A stretch of DNA of 64,000 nucleotides. It comes from Liolophura sinensis. Taxonomy: Eukaryota > Mollusca > Polyplacophora > Chitonida > Chitonidae. Under the pieces are notes generated by a model. That model saw nothing but the letters and a program-made list of their open reading frames with translations, searched no databases and was not told where the DNA came from. This document shows positions 9,641 through 22,219 of this stretch, piece after piece; the first letter of the stretch is position 1; each line of letters starts with the position of its first letter. The stretch lies in assembly GCF_032854445.1 (NCBI RefSeq), contig NC_088302.1, positions 34,815,979 to 34,879,978 of the forward strand. The letters run 5' to 3'. The position numbers and the translations under genes were made by a program.

Positions 9641-12600
9641 ACTATTCGATGTCCTCCCCTGGAATGAACGAGAGTGCATTAATGTTCATAGGCTATACGA
9701 CTTGCCTTTCTTCCAAGGGACATCACTCCATCTTGAAAGTCGGTGAATGCATGTTGCCAATTAAGGCATTACTTAAACATCTACATATATGTATATACAC
9801 AACGTCATGCCTAGATCAGTGGTATAGTTCACTCCCCAGTCAGAAGACTAATCTTCGATCATAGGAGTTGTGTGTTCCCATTCAGCTACCATGGGCTGAA
9901 TCGGCTACGGTTTTAAGTAAAACTGGAGAGGTTTGATCATAAAGGACAACGGAGAATATTATTATTATACGTTGTACATGTTTGTAGAAGTGATCGACGG
10001 AAAATGTAAAAAGTTTAAGAATGAGGACAGTTTGGTGTTTTATACGTATCCATTTGGCGGATTGCACGGTCATACACTTCAGATCCTGAGCAGTGAAGAG
10101 CAGAAACAAAGTACCAGAAATAGCATTGTGAGATTATGTTTATCATCTTCACAGACGTAAGATATCGCAACCTCTTCCTAGCTTTACCATTTTGCAGAAA
10201 TGTTTATTAACACAATTAAGCAAAGGAATAATTAGAGCCAAAATTGTAACCTTGGCTCACTGAAAAAGGTATACTTCATATAAATATATATATAAACTGT
10301 GTATCAACAAACGGTGCATACAACCCATATCGGATGCATGCCGTGTATAAAGTTCAACGTTGTATATGAGTGAAGTTTATAGGTATTCTGTTTCACCAAG
10401 TGTTGTTAGATTACATGATGAAATAACCCCACTTTTATGTCTGATTTTATATTGTGTCATGTTCTCAGCCTGAACTAGTTATCTAGACGCCATGAAATTG
10501 GAAATCCTGACAGTAGTTATTGTATGACCTACCCATGGCTTTATGTAGTGTTTCTGGAATAAGATCAAGGTCAACAGTTATAACATTACCCTGGGGGGAA
10601 TCTAAAGTAAGATAACTGAATGACGGGTTCAAGTGTTCGCCATCCTTTCCCACCCTAGATTCTCGATCCCCCAACTCAGTCTTCCCTTTCTTTACAAAGA
10701 GGTTAGGTCAACTCCGTCGAGAAACGTGTCAAAGTCCATATCTCAGGTGTAGGGTAACACCTGGGCAGTAAGTGTGAAGCTTACCTGTTGATTACAATCT
10801 GCTGGACAGGTAAACATACGTCAGCGTTTTCAGGGCAAATATTAACCCAGATTCTCTGACCAGTAAGGCCAACATCAGTGATTTATATTAGACGTGCCTG
10901 TGGGCATATGATCCTAACGTGAATGCATGCATCCCCTAACGTAAAACTTCTTCTCTTCACAAAGGGTATATAGTATAATAACTTAAAATATTACCTATTG
11001 ATTCGTTCCCCATGTACACTGTATAACCACCGATAGCTTCAGATTTCACATTTTCTATTGAGCATTTTTAATTTAACTTACTCCCGTACGGTCTTTATAT
11101 AAATTCCTATAAAAGTGTCTCTTGATAAGCTGAATAAAAGTCTATTCAGTCAATGGGAATATCAAGACAGTCACCAAATATTTAATGGAAAAAATGACTT
11201 CAGAAACAGCTGTACATCTGTGGAGTGAAAGCGGTGTCATAAATTTGACCACAAAACGTCTGTAGTCTAGTGAAAGATATAAAAAAAATAATAATCACAG
11301 TATTACTTTTACCGTAATAGTGGACTTCATTCGTGAGATGAAAGCCATAGAAAATGGTATACATTCCTTCTTCTTTAAAGTACAGTGTTACATGTACAGT
11401 ATATATAGCTCACCTGTCCATGGGGACGCTAATGAACTAGAGTATAATTTACAGCGGTCACTGGCCTTAACGATACACTGACCTCCGGAATGTATTCGTT
11501 AATTGTCCACACAGAATCCAAGTGACCGGTTCACTATTGATCCCAGGTGTAATTAACAGTAATTACAAAGATTGATGGCCTTTATCTCTCACGCTAACAG
11601 GAGATTACTTTGTAGATAAAAAGATTTTTAAAAAAAGGCTTTTTTTCACAACATATATCGTAAAACATATTCTCGTTAAACCTCTCGATGTTTTGCTTTG
11701 TTTGTCTTTTGGCTATCGGTGGACAGACCTGTAACTAGTCTCGTAAAATTCAGACTTTGTCGCGTTACCTCCTTCCAACGGGCAGTCTGGTACTCGTTTA
11801 AAAGTTTCAAACGCACCAACGAGACCTGGTGATGTGAATTCTGATTGACTTATTTGTTGGTTTCTGCGTGTGAACTTCATTATTACATGAGAACATGTAA
11901 TAGTTCAGTAAATTGCTATGCTGAGCGCTGTGTCGTGCATACACGTATAACCGATCAGAGATTCGCTGATTTTCATGTGTATGTTGTTTTATTCGGAATC
12001 TTTGAAGTGCTCAGGACTGTCGAACAGGGCGACATTTAGAGAGACCATTCTTGAACGGAACCATCCTCAACATAGGAGAGAGCCGTTCACTTTTTTCCCG
12101 GTTTTCTCTTATACAAGCATATAATCATCAGATAATTACTTTCAGTAGTTATAGATCAGACAGCTCTGTTCCAAAAAAAAAGCCTTGTCCCCATATGTTC
12201 AACAACAGATCTGAACCTGGAACATTTAGAGCTCTTTGTCAGATACTGGTTATCATTCTGTTCTCGCTTCTTTCGTCCTACCGAAATTGCGGCCGTATTC
12301 TTTTGTCTGCATTACAATATAGGTCACGGTTATCTTAGCGTCCCATTACGACCAGTAATATCTCGTTCCGATCTGATAAAGCCAACCATAAGCATTTACC
12401 TATGCTTTGATAAAAAAAGAGGCTTGCACTTCTGTGTATAGCAGCAAATTAGTGTGGGTCGTAAATAGAGTTCAATCCCAGATCATGGCGCACACTGTAC
12501 AGACTGTATTGTGGGAACAGGTCGGCTCTTTTTTAGATAAATAGTTTAGACAGATGTGACCTTTTAGAAATGACAATTTATGCTTCAACCCCCTGGGATC

Positions 12601-12890
12601 GGATTAACCTGTCTGCTATACAGACGATCAGACGTCGGGTAACCCGACAGTCCTGGAAACAACAGCTTTGACATTTACTGCAGCATGGCATCCAATATAA
12701 ACGGGTCATAGGCTACGTGAATAATGATGGAGTCACTTGTCTCAAATGTTTCAGTGTCAAACCGTTATACAGCTATATGAACGGTAGCGTTAAACCTCCT
12801 TTGGAACATGTTATGTCTTAGTTAACGTTGTACAGCTTATACGTTCATTGTTATTATCTAGGGGCCCTTGTTGACATAGGCAACTAATGC
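9641..12890. other. non-coding, nothing recognised
   Basis: AT-rich, with short open frames on both strands that resemble no known domain and lack splice-site support. A TATATATATA tract lies near 10285. No RNA gene was recognised. Confidence 0.5.
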
Positions 12891-12894
12891 GGAC

Positions 12895-13010
12895 ATGTGG
12901 TGACCCCTGTCCCTCTCTTAGCTGGTCAGATCGCTGGCTCGAATCCTACTCTCGCTGGTTCCACTTTAAGTCAGGGGGTTTGTCAGGTAACCCTTTTCTT
13001 CACATGTCAA
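12895..13010 (+). repeat. possible tRNA-like repeat head
   Basis: Contains GGCTCGAATCC, which fits a pol III B box, followed by AAGTCAGGGGGTTT. The latter phrase recurs near 15376, suggesting a dispersed repeat. No cloverleaf can be drawn, so it is not called a tRNA. Confidence 0.25.
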
Positions 13011-13063
13011 TAAAACAGTTGTCGTATATTATGTGAAAAAGTCTTCCCTAGCCTATATACCGG

Positions 13064-13335
13064 AGATTTTTGGCAAAAGCATATTCTCTAAGCAAATCAG
13101 ATTCTCTATTTACCACGAATAGGGCAAATCATTGCGTATCAGTAAACGTCTGACTCGTACATGTGCTATATATAGTGTTGACATGATTCTAAAATATTTA
13201 AAAAGTGATAATGCGATCGGTTTTATAACTTTTGTCAACTTCAATACCAATTCTGAATGGTAACAAGTGTACAGCAGAGGCTAACGTTTTGTGAATGATA
13301 ATTACTTGGGCTATTTTAAAATAACAGCAAAAAAT
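13064..13335 (+). repeat. dispersed repeat copy 1 (pairs with 14331-14625)
   Basis: Shares an ordered series of blocks with 14331-14625: GAGATTTTTG, TTTACCA.GAATAG, GACTCGTAC.TGT, TATAGTGTTGA.ATGATTCTAAA, ATTCTGAA.GGTAACA, GAGGCTAA, TTTGTGAA. The copies differ at many positions, so the duplication is old or both are copies of an unknown transposon. Confidence 0.75.
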
Positions 13336-13509
13336 TCGAAATATTCGATGGATGTCACATATCACCATACTTTTGGAGTCTGTCTGACCAGATGCGCATA
13401 ATTTTAGGAACGTCGGCACTGAGCCGGACGGTTGATCGGGTCCGGAATGTCCGGTCAGGCCACCTGACCACATGGTCGACAGGGTGTGTCCACACTGTAC
13501 CACTGCGGC

Positions 13510-14330
13510 GAAACGCTTAACTACTGGCTGTACATGAAACCCTGAGGTGCAATGTGGCGAGTTCCTGGCATATATTAGCCATGGGTTGTCCCCTGACCCA
13601 TGACAGTGATACGCTCAGTCGATGAAACGCATTGTGCTATATTGCCATTGAGTATTTTTTTTTTTTATAACAGTCGCAATATTTACTCGTGATACAGTCC
13701 TGAGAAATATGGGTATCAAAGGTGTTTGGCAAGTATGGAAGTCCATTGTGGCCATTACTCCTCTCCGTCTACTCTGTACTGGCAAAGGAGGGAAAGGATC
13801 TATTTTTTTTAAATACTTCGGTTAGTAAGGGACATCTCGCTTTAATTTTGTAAAAAAAAAAGAACATCACGTTGAGTTAACATGTCGCTATTGCGTGTTT
13901 CCAGTTGTTGTAACAAACGTATATACAAATTACGCCATTGAATTAGCTGTATTCTTTGATTTATGACTCTTAGACTGACAGAACAACAACACGACACCAT
14001 GACATTTTACGTATTAAATGGCTCGTTTCAGCCAGATGGGCTAATGGGCTCACAAAGAACGCAGAGAGTTACCATGACCGGAATGTTTGTTGGACAAGAA
14101 CGGCATTTGTTTTTTTTTTGTTTTTTTTTGCTGATCGATTCGTAATACATCAAATCAAATAAGTAACCCCAACCCCCCGTAAATTAAGACTGCTGCAACG
14201 GACAAAGATGGACTATTATGTACTGTTCATGAAACCCCATGACTTCATATCACTGTACTTAGTTGATCTTCCTGTTTCTGGAATCTTCCGGGATGAGCAT
14301 GACCTTATCCTTACACCCAGAGTAAAGACA
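13510..14330. other. non-coding, nothing recognised
   Basis: Between the two dispersed repeat copies. Contains T-runs near 13658 and 14107 and no gene signal. Confidence 0.5.
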
Positions 14331-14625
14331 AACCGAAGATTTTTGACACAAAAAGCCACATGAACTCATAAAATTTTCTCAATTTACCAAGAATAGCTCA
14401 AAGTATTCCTTTTTATAAACATAAAAAACACCAGACTCGTACCTGTACAATTTATAGTGTTGAAATGATTCTAAAGATTGAAACAGATATATAATGCCAC
14501 CAGCTTTATAAAGATTAGGAACTTAAATATCCATTCTGAACGGTAACACATGCACAGACGAGGCTAATAGTTTGTGAAAGGTTATTATTTGAGCTGTTCT
14601 AAATTGATGTTCGGCCAAAAATCTC
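14331..14625 (+). repeat. dispersed repeat copy 2 (pairs with 13064-13335)
   Basis: Second copy of the repeat described at 13064-13335, same orientation, offset about 1.27 kb. Confidence 0.75.
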
Positions 14626-15159
14626 AGGCATATATCCTCTGTAATGATGGCATTTACAGACCGTTGGAGCCGCCAACAAAAAATGAAAGTAAATCTTTAC
14701 CGGGTTCCAATGATACCGTCTGGAATATACCTGGAGTCGAGTCAGGTGAAAAGGTCCATATAGATCATATACTTCCGACTGGGGATCGACGTATATGACC
14801 TTGTGTCTCTTTGTGATGACTTCCCCAGACGTCTTGCTCTGTTTAACCTCAGCATTAACTGTCGTGTATGTATACATAGACACAGTTCCTGCATACCTGT
14901 GCTCAATTAACCATCTGAAAGACACATTCGTTGGCATGTCCGTAACTGCTTTGTGAATACATGTAGTTTGAACGATTCATCCAAAGCAAATTGTGAATGG
15001 ATCTATACGTGTAGGTGTCGAAAAAGACATTCTGTATATACTAGCCGTCAACCCAAACTGTATGTTCTGGGTTAATAATCTCAAGGCCAACGTGTTAGTC
15101 AAACCACCAAAGGAATAAGAAAGTATATATTTTGCGCCCATGCCACGATTGTCAAACAA
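14626..15159 (-). other. minus-strand open frames, uncertain coding relic
   Basis: Two consecutive minus-strand open frames (about 14977-15159 and 14626-14937) have protein-like composition, and the second begins near NVSFRWLIEHRY. They lie in the order expected for consecutive exons or a broken gene. I do not recognise the family and saw no convincing acceptor/donor pair joining them. Chance open frames remain a fair explanation. Confidence 0.15.
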
Positions 15160-15415
15160 CCTGTAAGTCAGTCAAGTATTCTTCTGTACAAGTAAATTAC
15201 CGCTTGATACGTCTATAGATTTTGAAATAATGGTAAAGAAATTTCTGTTTAATCCTCCTTGTACTTCTTTAGTACTCCTTCTCCTTATACCGAATTGTAA
15301 AGAGAACTTTAATACAAACGCCTACTAACAGGACAACTAAATCAACAATGTTTTGGTGTTAATTCGATAGCGGATTTAAGTCAGGGGGTTTTATTTCTGT
15401 TTCACTCATATATAT

Positions 15416-15966
<551 letters not shown>

Positions 15967-15968
<2 letters not shown>

Positions 15969-17825
15969 CACAACATCAGATATATTTATGGTTGCAAGAC
16001 TAAAATCTTGCACCTGGCCGGATGCCCGATAAACCTTCTATGCAAAATCCCAGACGAACTATGCACACTACATGATGAATTTCAATACCCCAATCACGAC
16101 TTCATTGGTCAACAGACCTATGCGCCTAGGGTGAGGACCCATTATACCACTCGGCCAGTGAGAGCTCACTGTCTGCTTAGTAAAAACAATTGCTAATATG
16201 GTAAAAAATAATACTATTCTGTGCTCGACAAAGCGAACGGACAACACAATGTACTGTATTATATGGTATGTATGTACCAAATGTTATACGTTGCTTTTTT
16301 TACTCACTCTGTGAGCATGTTGGATGCCTTTTGGGGGATATATGGGTAACCCAACGTCGTTCTCCAATGGAATATTTCGATTTTCCCCCACACGTCTCCA
16401 TGCGGAAGGAAACCATAACCTGTCCCAATTGTAAAAGTAATGGCCAACAAGGCCGTGATTAGACGCGCACGCATATGGGGCGAACTGTTCATGTTCACTG
16501 AGCAAATTGGCTTATGCCAAACTGGAACACATCAAACGTGTTAGATAGCGTAAATGGTTGAATATGGATGCCAACAGTATAGCATGCATCTCTATCGCCA
16601 TGCCTTTGTTCAGAGACTGCTTTTCCAACTGGTTATTGTTGAATAGATCCACATATTCAGATTCCAGTTATCACAGATGTGGGTCGTATACACTACGGGT
16701 GGTTTGCCACTTTGATTCCAAAGTGAGCATGCCTACACGCCCCAATTCCCCATACCGCCTGTGCCATTAATCTGTTGTTAGCTATAAAATCTCTGGGGCC
16801 AATTGCTAGCAATTACGATATCTGACCCCGAAGAACTTGTTCGATCTTAGTCACATGAGCCTTTGATCTATAGTAAAGATTCTGTACGCATCGCCCACTA
16901 CTCTCAAAGTGTAGATAACCCCAATGAAGTCGTCCGGTATAATTGAATTACTGTCCTCAGAACCGGAATAAGGCGTCATTAGGATTTAAGTGTATCGTTC
17001 TAACTCAAACCTGCTCTGCCTACATGTGGAAGAAACAATTGCTATACATTTGGTGGAGTCCCCTGGGTCAAACTCGAGGTTAAAACGGTAGACAATGGTG
17101 TGAGATGTCTCGAGTCTGTGTCAGTATGATAGATAGAGGCCACAGTGAATGTTGGACGAGCCGCAGCCACGTGGGGTCCCCGGTGTGCAGTGTAACAGCC
17201 GCCTTATCCCGACAGCCCCAAGCACCTTCTCGGTGATGTATGTGGTAGATTTAAGTGGAATTTAGATAGAAATGGTCATTCCTTCACATGGGGTGAGATA
17301 TAATATACAGCTCCAAGGCTATATGCTGTATACATCCAGTCTTACAAAAAAATAATGCATGACCCAGATAAATCCGGAAAGTCATGTAACAGTCGTGGAT
17401 ATCAGTCTAGGCTTTTCACGCCATAAGGAGATTAAACGACCAAGGGATCCATTACAAAAAGGTATTGGCGGTAAACACAAAAACTAATATGGAATGTGTT
17501 AGCAGTTAAATCTAATGTAAATAGATATGCAAATAGACTATGTAAATAGACATCTTCGATAAAACAGATTTACGATTTGTTAGGCACTGCTTCAAAACCA
17601 TGTAAGAAGCTGTGTGACGCTCAGTTACATTCGTATAATGAAATGAATAGGGGATGTAATGAATAATAATATTGAATAATAATTGTGTTAATAATGGTGT
17701 CTCCTGTTAATTATATCCACATCCACCGTTATTTCAAATCCAGTTGTTGCCACAAGCAGCTACAGTTACAGTCCGGGTATTCATTGAGAATAAGGACCGT
17801 GGTCCTTGGACCGGGGTAACAGGCG
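15967..17825. other. non-coding, nothing recognised
   Basis: Mixed composition with several short frames on both strands and no recognised protein, RNA or repeat. Confidence 0.5.
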
Positions 17826-17834
17826 AGGACGGCA

Positions 17835-17975
17835 CAATGACGCAGGAACCTCCCATCAATGCGGTTGTGAGTTGTGAGTTGTGAGTTGCGACCTGTGGAT
17901 GGTTGTGGGTTTCCCCCGGGCTCTGCTCGTTTTGCTAATACCATAATGCAGGCCGCTTTACATCGATGACTTTTA
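17835..17975 (+). mobile_element. degenerate SINE family B fragment
   Basis: Matches the family B body (ATCAATGCGGTTGTGAG, GGATGGTTGTGGGTTTCCCC, GGGCTCTGC, CATAATGCAGGCCG) with many changes. A GAGTTGTGA unit is tandemly repeated inside it. Confidence 0.6.
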
Positions 17976-18139
17976 TGGATATATGATTGGCAACCACCTG
18001 AACCAGTATTACGACTACAGTTATTCCTTATGCATATACAAAATATCATGATCATTATTCATAGATGAAAACATTTTGCCAATGTAAAATGTATTGATTC
18101 CAATACATTCCAATACATCTTACTTTAAATAAATAGGGA

Positions 18140-18385
18140 AACCGTTTAAGCCCATCGTTCCCATAGTTTCGTCTAAGTACCGCCTGACGATGGTACGAAG
18201 CTATATGACACGATGCCAATCGCTCCGTATGGTCGTGTCATGGTTTCGTGACTTGGTGCCATCGTCTCATCTGTTCGTGCCATCGTCCCATCTTTTCATG
18301 TCGTTGTCGGGCGACACTATACGATGGAACGATGCTTCGATGATGGTCTTATCTGGCTTCCGTACCTTTGCGCAAACATCCACCG
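18140..18385. repeat. CCATCGT/ACGATGG-rich stretch
   Basis: At least seven near copies of CCATCGT or its complement occur in both orientations within about 240 bases. It looks like a degenerate inverted/direct repeat mix, possibly a MITE relic. No coding signal. Confidence 0.4.
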
Positions 18386-18389
18386 TAGC

Positions 18390-19153
18390 CACTTGAAAAT
18401 CGAATATGGCGGCCGTCTGACGCTCATGTCTGCCATGCATATCTGGAGCTTACACCACATTCCCAACAACTCTGTCTATTAACTGTTCCACTGTTGCTGT
18501 TAGAGTCGATCATAAATACATAGTCTATATATGTTTGCAGCTCAGAATACCATGTATGAGTCAGCCACTGTTGTCAGTTACAAATAATTAATGATTGAAA
18601 TTCACAGTGATCGATCTTGTTGTTTGCTTGTCATGTATTAACAACAGACTACTGTTCACTGCTATGTAGGCAAATACCCATGCGCGTATATATTCACAAG
18701 CGCGTCCACATTCCACAGCAACACTGAGACATGCAAGAAAATTCCTTTCCGGTGATATCACCATTAAAAGAACTAAATTCTGGCTGATTGAATTACACGT
18801 GCAGGCCGAGGTGTGTCTAGGTTTATTTCAGTTTCTTGTTAGATTTGTGTTTTAAACTCGTAGATCGAACCTCTTGGTGAAATACGAGGTTAGAAAGTAC
18901 CAAGGAATGTCGCAACTGGTAGTTCAGATAAGATCCTCGATCACGCATGCGTCTTGCATGGCGTGAGGAGGAGGACATTTTTCTGTGAGCATAAAATACG
19001 CATAAAATAATGTACATCCAACGCCTTCCTCAAGCAGCTTTTCCCATTTTTATGACCACGCTCAGGTTATGGATGTAGGATACCCTGGTTAAAAACACGC
19101 GACATTATATATATACTGGTCAAATTAAGAGCCATACAATCGCAGAATGTCGT
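18390..19153. other. non-coding, nothing recognised
   Basis: No gene, RNA or clear repeat seen. Confidence 0.5.
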
Positions 19154-19165
19154 CGTTTTCATTCA

Positions 19166-19414
19166 CCTGATTGGTGTTTTACGCCGTACTCAAGAATATT
19201 TCACTTATACGACGGCGGCCAGCATTATGGTGGGTGGAATCCGGGCACAGCCCGGGGGAAACCCACGACCATCCGCAGGTTGCTGGCAGACCTTCCCACT
19301 TAAGGCCGGAGAGGAAGCCAGTATGAGCTGGACTTCACAGCGACCGCATTGGTGAGAGGCTTCTGGGTCATTACGCTGCACTAGCGCGCTAACCGACTGA
19401 GCCACGGAGGCCCC
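19166..19414 (-). mobile_element. full-length SINE family B with TSD
   Basis: Complete family B element on the minus strand, with GGGGGCCTCCGTGGCTCAGT head, body and GGCGTAAAACACCAATCAGG tail. The 12-bp direct repeat CGTTTTCATTCA at 19154-19165 and 19415-19426 is its target-site duplication, so this is a fairly recent retroposition. Confidence 0.95.
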
Positions 19415-19684
19415 CGTTTTCATTCAAGTATAGTATTTTAATTACCAACTGTGTACCTGGCTATTGATATAACATGCATGGTTTTGACCACCCTCATGCG
19501 GGTATTCGTGGTCACACCTTGCAGTCCACTAATATAGCTCTTTCAGCGCCATGGGTAAGAACAGGGTAATTTGTATTAACATGCAGTGAATGCAATTTGC
19601 ATTAACAGCGCAATTAGTAACAACAGGGCAGATAATTCCCGTCAATAAAACATGCAGATGTCATGCAGGTACTTTCTACAGTAT

Positions 19685-19910
19685 TTATTCCACAACTATA
19701 AAGGAAAATGTGCAAGCAAAAGCATTCCTTCCTATATAGTTATACCAGTGTGTAGTGCCCGTTGAAACTGATTCATATCTGTCACTGCCAAGCGGTGTAA
19801 ATTGAACACCTCCACTTCCTGTAGTATATGTGACGTCAGAACTCCTTAATTCCCAAGACGCAATGTTTTGAACACTCGCTATACTGCTCTTCCTTGGGTC
19901 CTCAATAATA
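19685..19910 (-). CDS. candidate terminal exon with HYR-like domain end
   Basis: Minus-strand open block ending in a stop at 19685-19687. The translation has a tryptophan strand (IASWELRSSDV), then STGTTHWYNYIGRNAFACTF and FIVVE. The spacing W..., GTT..Y.., GN.A.C.F.v.V is what the C-terminal half of a HYR (hyalin repeat) immunoglobulin-like domain shows. HYR domains occur in secreted or cell-surface adhesion and complement-like proteins. AATAAA overlaps the stop codon on this strand. The 5' boundary (AG at 19911-19912, minus strand) has a poor pyrimidine tract. No linked upstream exon is proven. It may be a gene fragment or pseudogene. Confidence 0.35.
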
Positions 19911-19929
19911 TACATCAGGTATATGTATC

Positions 19930-20190
19930 GATATGGAGTTAATCGGATGAAAAGTTGTGCAGAAAGGATATACATATCGAAGGATATACATACATACATT
20001 CACACGTCCACACACTCATACATACCTATAAAGATTTCTTTCTTTATAATTAGAACAGTAGCAAAAACGCAAAGTGAAAAAAAAAAAAAAACATTTTCTT
20101 TACTGTTCTCAATAAACTTTTTCAAGTTCAAACATGACTTCATATGACGTTATAATGATTTGAACTTGGCCATATTAAATATACTGCAGA
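19930..20190. other. non-coding, short A-run
   Basis: Contains TACATACATTCACACG-type simple repeat (about 19985-20030) and an A-run near 20078-20092. No gene. Confidence 0.5.
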
Positions 20191-20408
20191 TGTTTTACCC
20201 GTTCTCAAAAATATTTCACTTATACGACGGAGGCTAGTATTGTGGTGAAAGGAAATCGGGCGGAGCAAAATTAAGGGAAACTCCCTACCATCCGTAGGTT
20301 GCTGATAGACATTCCCACGCACGGCCGGAGAGGAAGCCAGCATGAGCTGGATTTGAACTCATAGCGGCCGCGCTGGCATACTAACCACCTCGGGCACGGA
20401 GACCCCGG
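20191..20408 (-). mobile_element. SINE family B, diverged copy
   Basis: Minus-strand family B element with worn sequence: tail region TATTTTTGAGAACGGGTAAAA, body GTGGGAATGTCT and CTCATGCTGGC, shortened head. No clear target duplication was found. Confidence 0.85.
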
Positions 20409-21530
20409 TATCATAGTATGAGGAACAGAAATGTCCGAATAAAGGAGATTCGATAATATATTGCTTTTTGTTTGCACACAGGAATTGTATAGGCCTACAT
20501 AAATAGATAAATGGATCAAAAGCCGAGCTGCACTGCATTGATGCAGATGTCATGTAAACAGCTTTGCAGTTCTTATAACATTACAAAAGCCTTTTTCGAA
20601 AACTTTCGGGATTTGAACCTTATACAGATCATATTTAAATTACTTTTTGATTTTTGATATACCTCGATTTCTCCTGCGGCATTTAGAAATCATGAAGCCC
20701 TCACACAGAGGTATTATATACATGTATTATAGGGAGACATATAAAATCAACAATCTCTTGGGAAATTAAAGGTAAAATCAAAACGGTGTGAACGTAAAAT
20801 AACGGAGAATTAATGTTGATAACATTATGGTTGTTTTTGGCAACTTTCAGTGGCATCGTTGATTTTAATCAATGATATAATTCACACTGTAATGCAGTTT
20901 GTTTTAATTATCCTCTCAAGCTCGTAATTCATTTCTTTCCCTGTACTTCACAATAATGCTTTATGTCCTTCACGGGCATGAAATACTTTAGACTTTCAAC
21001 ACTTTGTGGCTTGGTTCTGTTATATACATGCGGGAAAAATCATCTGTTGTTTACTGGCGTCACAGCATTTGCAATACACGTTATTCAGTGTCTTAGGGTT
21101 AGCAGTGATAAATATATATGGTGTCTAGAGTATATTATATTAAACCATCTAATATATTAGCACTATATTCTAGGGCCATTATCTTAAATTGTTTAGTCAA
21201 TTACCTGTCTCAACAATGTTGTAATTCGTATACTTAAAAATTAATTTCGAAGTTTCAGTTCGAATTTTCTCCGCTATGTCCGGCCTGTTGTTAAAATTAT
21301 AAACATAAAACAAATATAGACATATCTATTACACATTTGATAATGATATTCCATATCCATAAGGATATAATTTGAGCAGATATTTGTTGTAGAATTGTGC
21401 TGCAAATATATATGACGGCATAAAACTCAAATAAAATAAAAAATACATAAATAACAAATATATATGCACCTTAAATCGAGCAATACGAAACATATGGCAT
21501 ATAAACTCTTTGTTTTATTATTATCTACTC
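20409..21530. other. non-coding, AT-rich
   Basis: No convincing exon, RNA or repeat. Confidence 0.5.
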
Positions 21531-21532
21531 AC

Positions 21533-21847
21533 CAAAGGATGCAAAGATCTGTTACGGATATTTTCTGTCCCTTATAACCCTTAACTCTCGTGGATTCGAA
21601 TCCATCTACCGTGACGTCTGGGATATGCGCGGTTTCTTCTACATTTACACCGCCCCTGGCAGCCATCGTGTAAGCCGTGCGATAGGTACACAAGTACTCC
21701 TGGCTGAAACTTACACTCCTTACAGCGCATACCTCGCTCTCTACATTTCGCTTCACAACACCAGTGGTTACTATTTTACTAGTGGTGTCAGTGATGTAAA
21801 GCGAAAGGTAGAGAGCGATGAAAGCGCTGTAAGGAGTATGGCTGAAA
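21533..21847 (-). CDS. candidate 315-bp internal exon, unknown family
   Basis: On the minus strand, a pyrimidine-rich acceptor (..tctgcgtctgttgccag) precedes a continuously open 315-bp block that ends in CCTTTG|GTGAGT. Both boundaries are phase 2, so the exon is symmetric. The peptide has a hydrophobic stretch (AFIALYLSLYIT) near its start and four cysteines, and I do not recognise it. The first half of the exon is an imperfect palindrome (21715-21837), so both strands read similar peptides there. No partner exon is established, although the HYR-like block at 19685-19910 lies downstream on the same strand. The open frame may be a by-product of the palindrome. Confidence 0.3.
21715..21837. repeat. 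imperfect palindrome / hairpin
   Basis: The left arm 21715-21765 and right arm 21778-21837 are inverted copies. Matching segments are ACTCCTTACAGCGC, TCGCTCTCTAC, TTTCGCTT and ACACCA, with a loop of about 12 bases. A direct TGGCTGAAACT occurs at both outer edges (21701 and 21839). Confidence 0.85.
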
Positions 21848-21947
21848 CTGGCAACAGACGCAGATAAAACTTACATGAATTCCAGCCTGCAACTTCATTG
21901 GTCCTGGTATCACATATTGTGTGCTATGGGCTCTACGTTGTGCTTTT

Positions 21948-22216
21948 CAGTTTTAGGCATACAACGCTAGGGAGTAATTAGGTGTGCGTACACATACTGT
22001 GTCTTCTTGTGGTACGGCGGGTCCACCCGGTCACATCATACTGACACCGGGTCAACCAGTCATGTTTCCTTGATCTAACCATTCAATGCCGAGCGCCAAG
22101 CGATGCAACAACAAGTACAATTTTTAAAGTGTTAGACATGACCCGACCCGGGCTTGATCCGACATCTCCGGACTTCGAGACGGACGTTCTAATCACTAGG
22201 CCACCGAAGCGATCAT
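21948..22216 (-). mobile_element. SINE family A, minus strand
   Basis: Reads on the minus strand with head CGCTTCGGTGGCCTAGTGAT, body TTGTTGCATCGC..GCTCGGCATTGA and tail with CACAAGAAGACACAGTATGT. It is diverged from 15416-15765 but collinear with it. Confidence 0.8.
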
Positions 22217-22219
22217 GGA

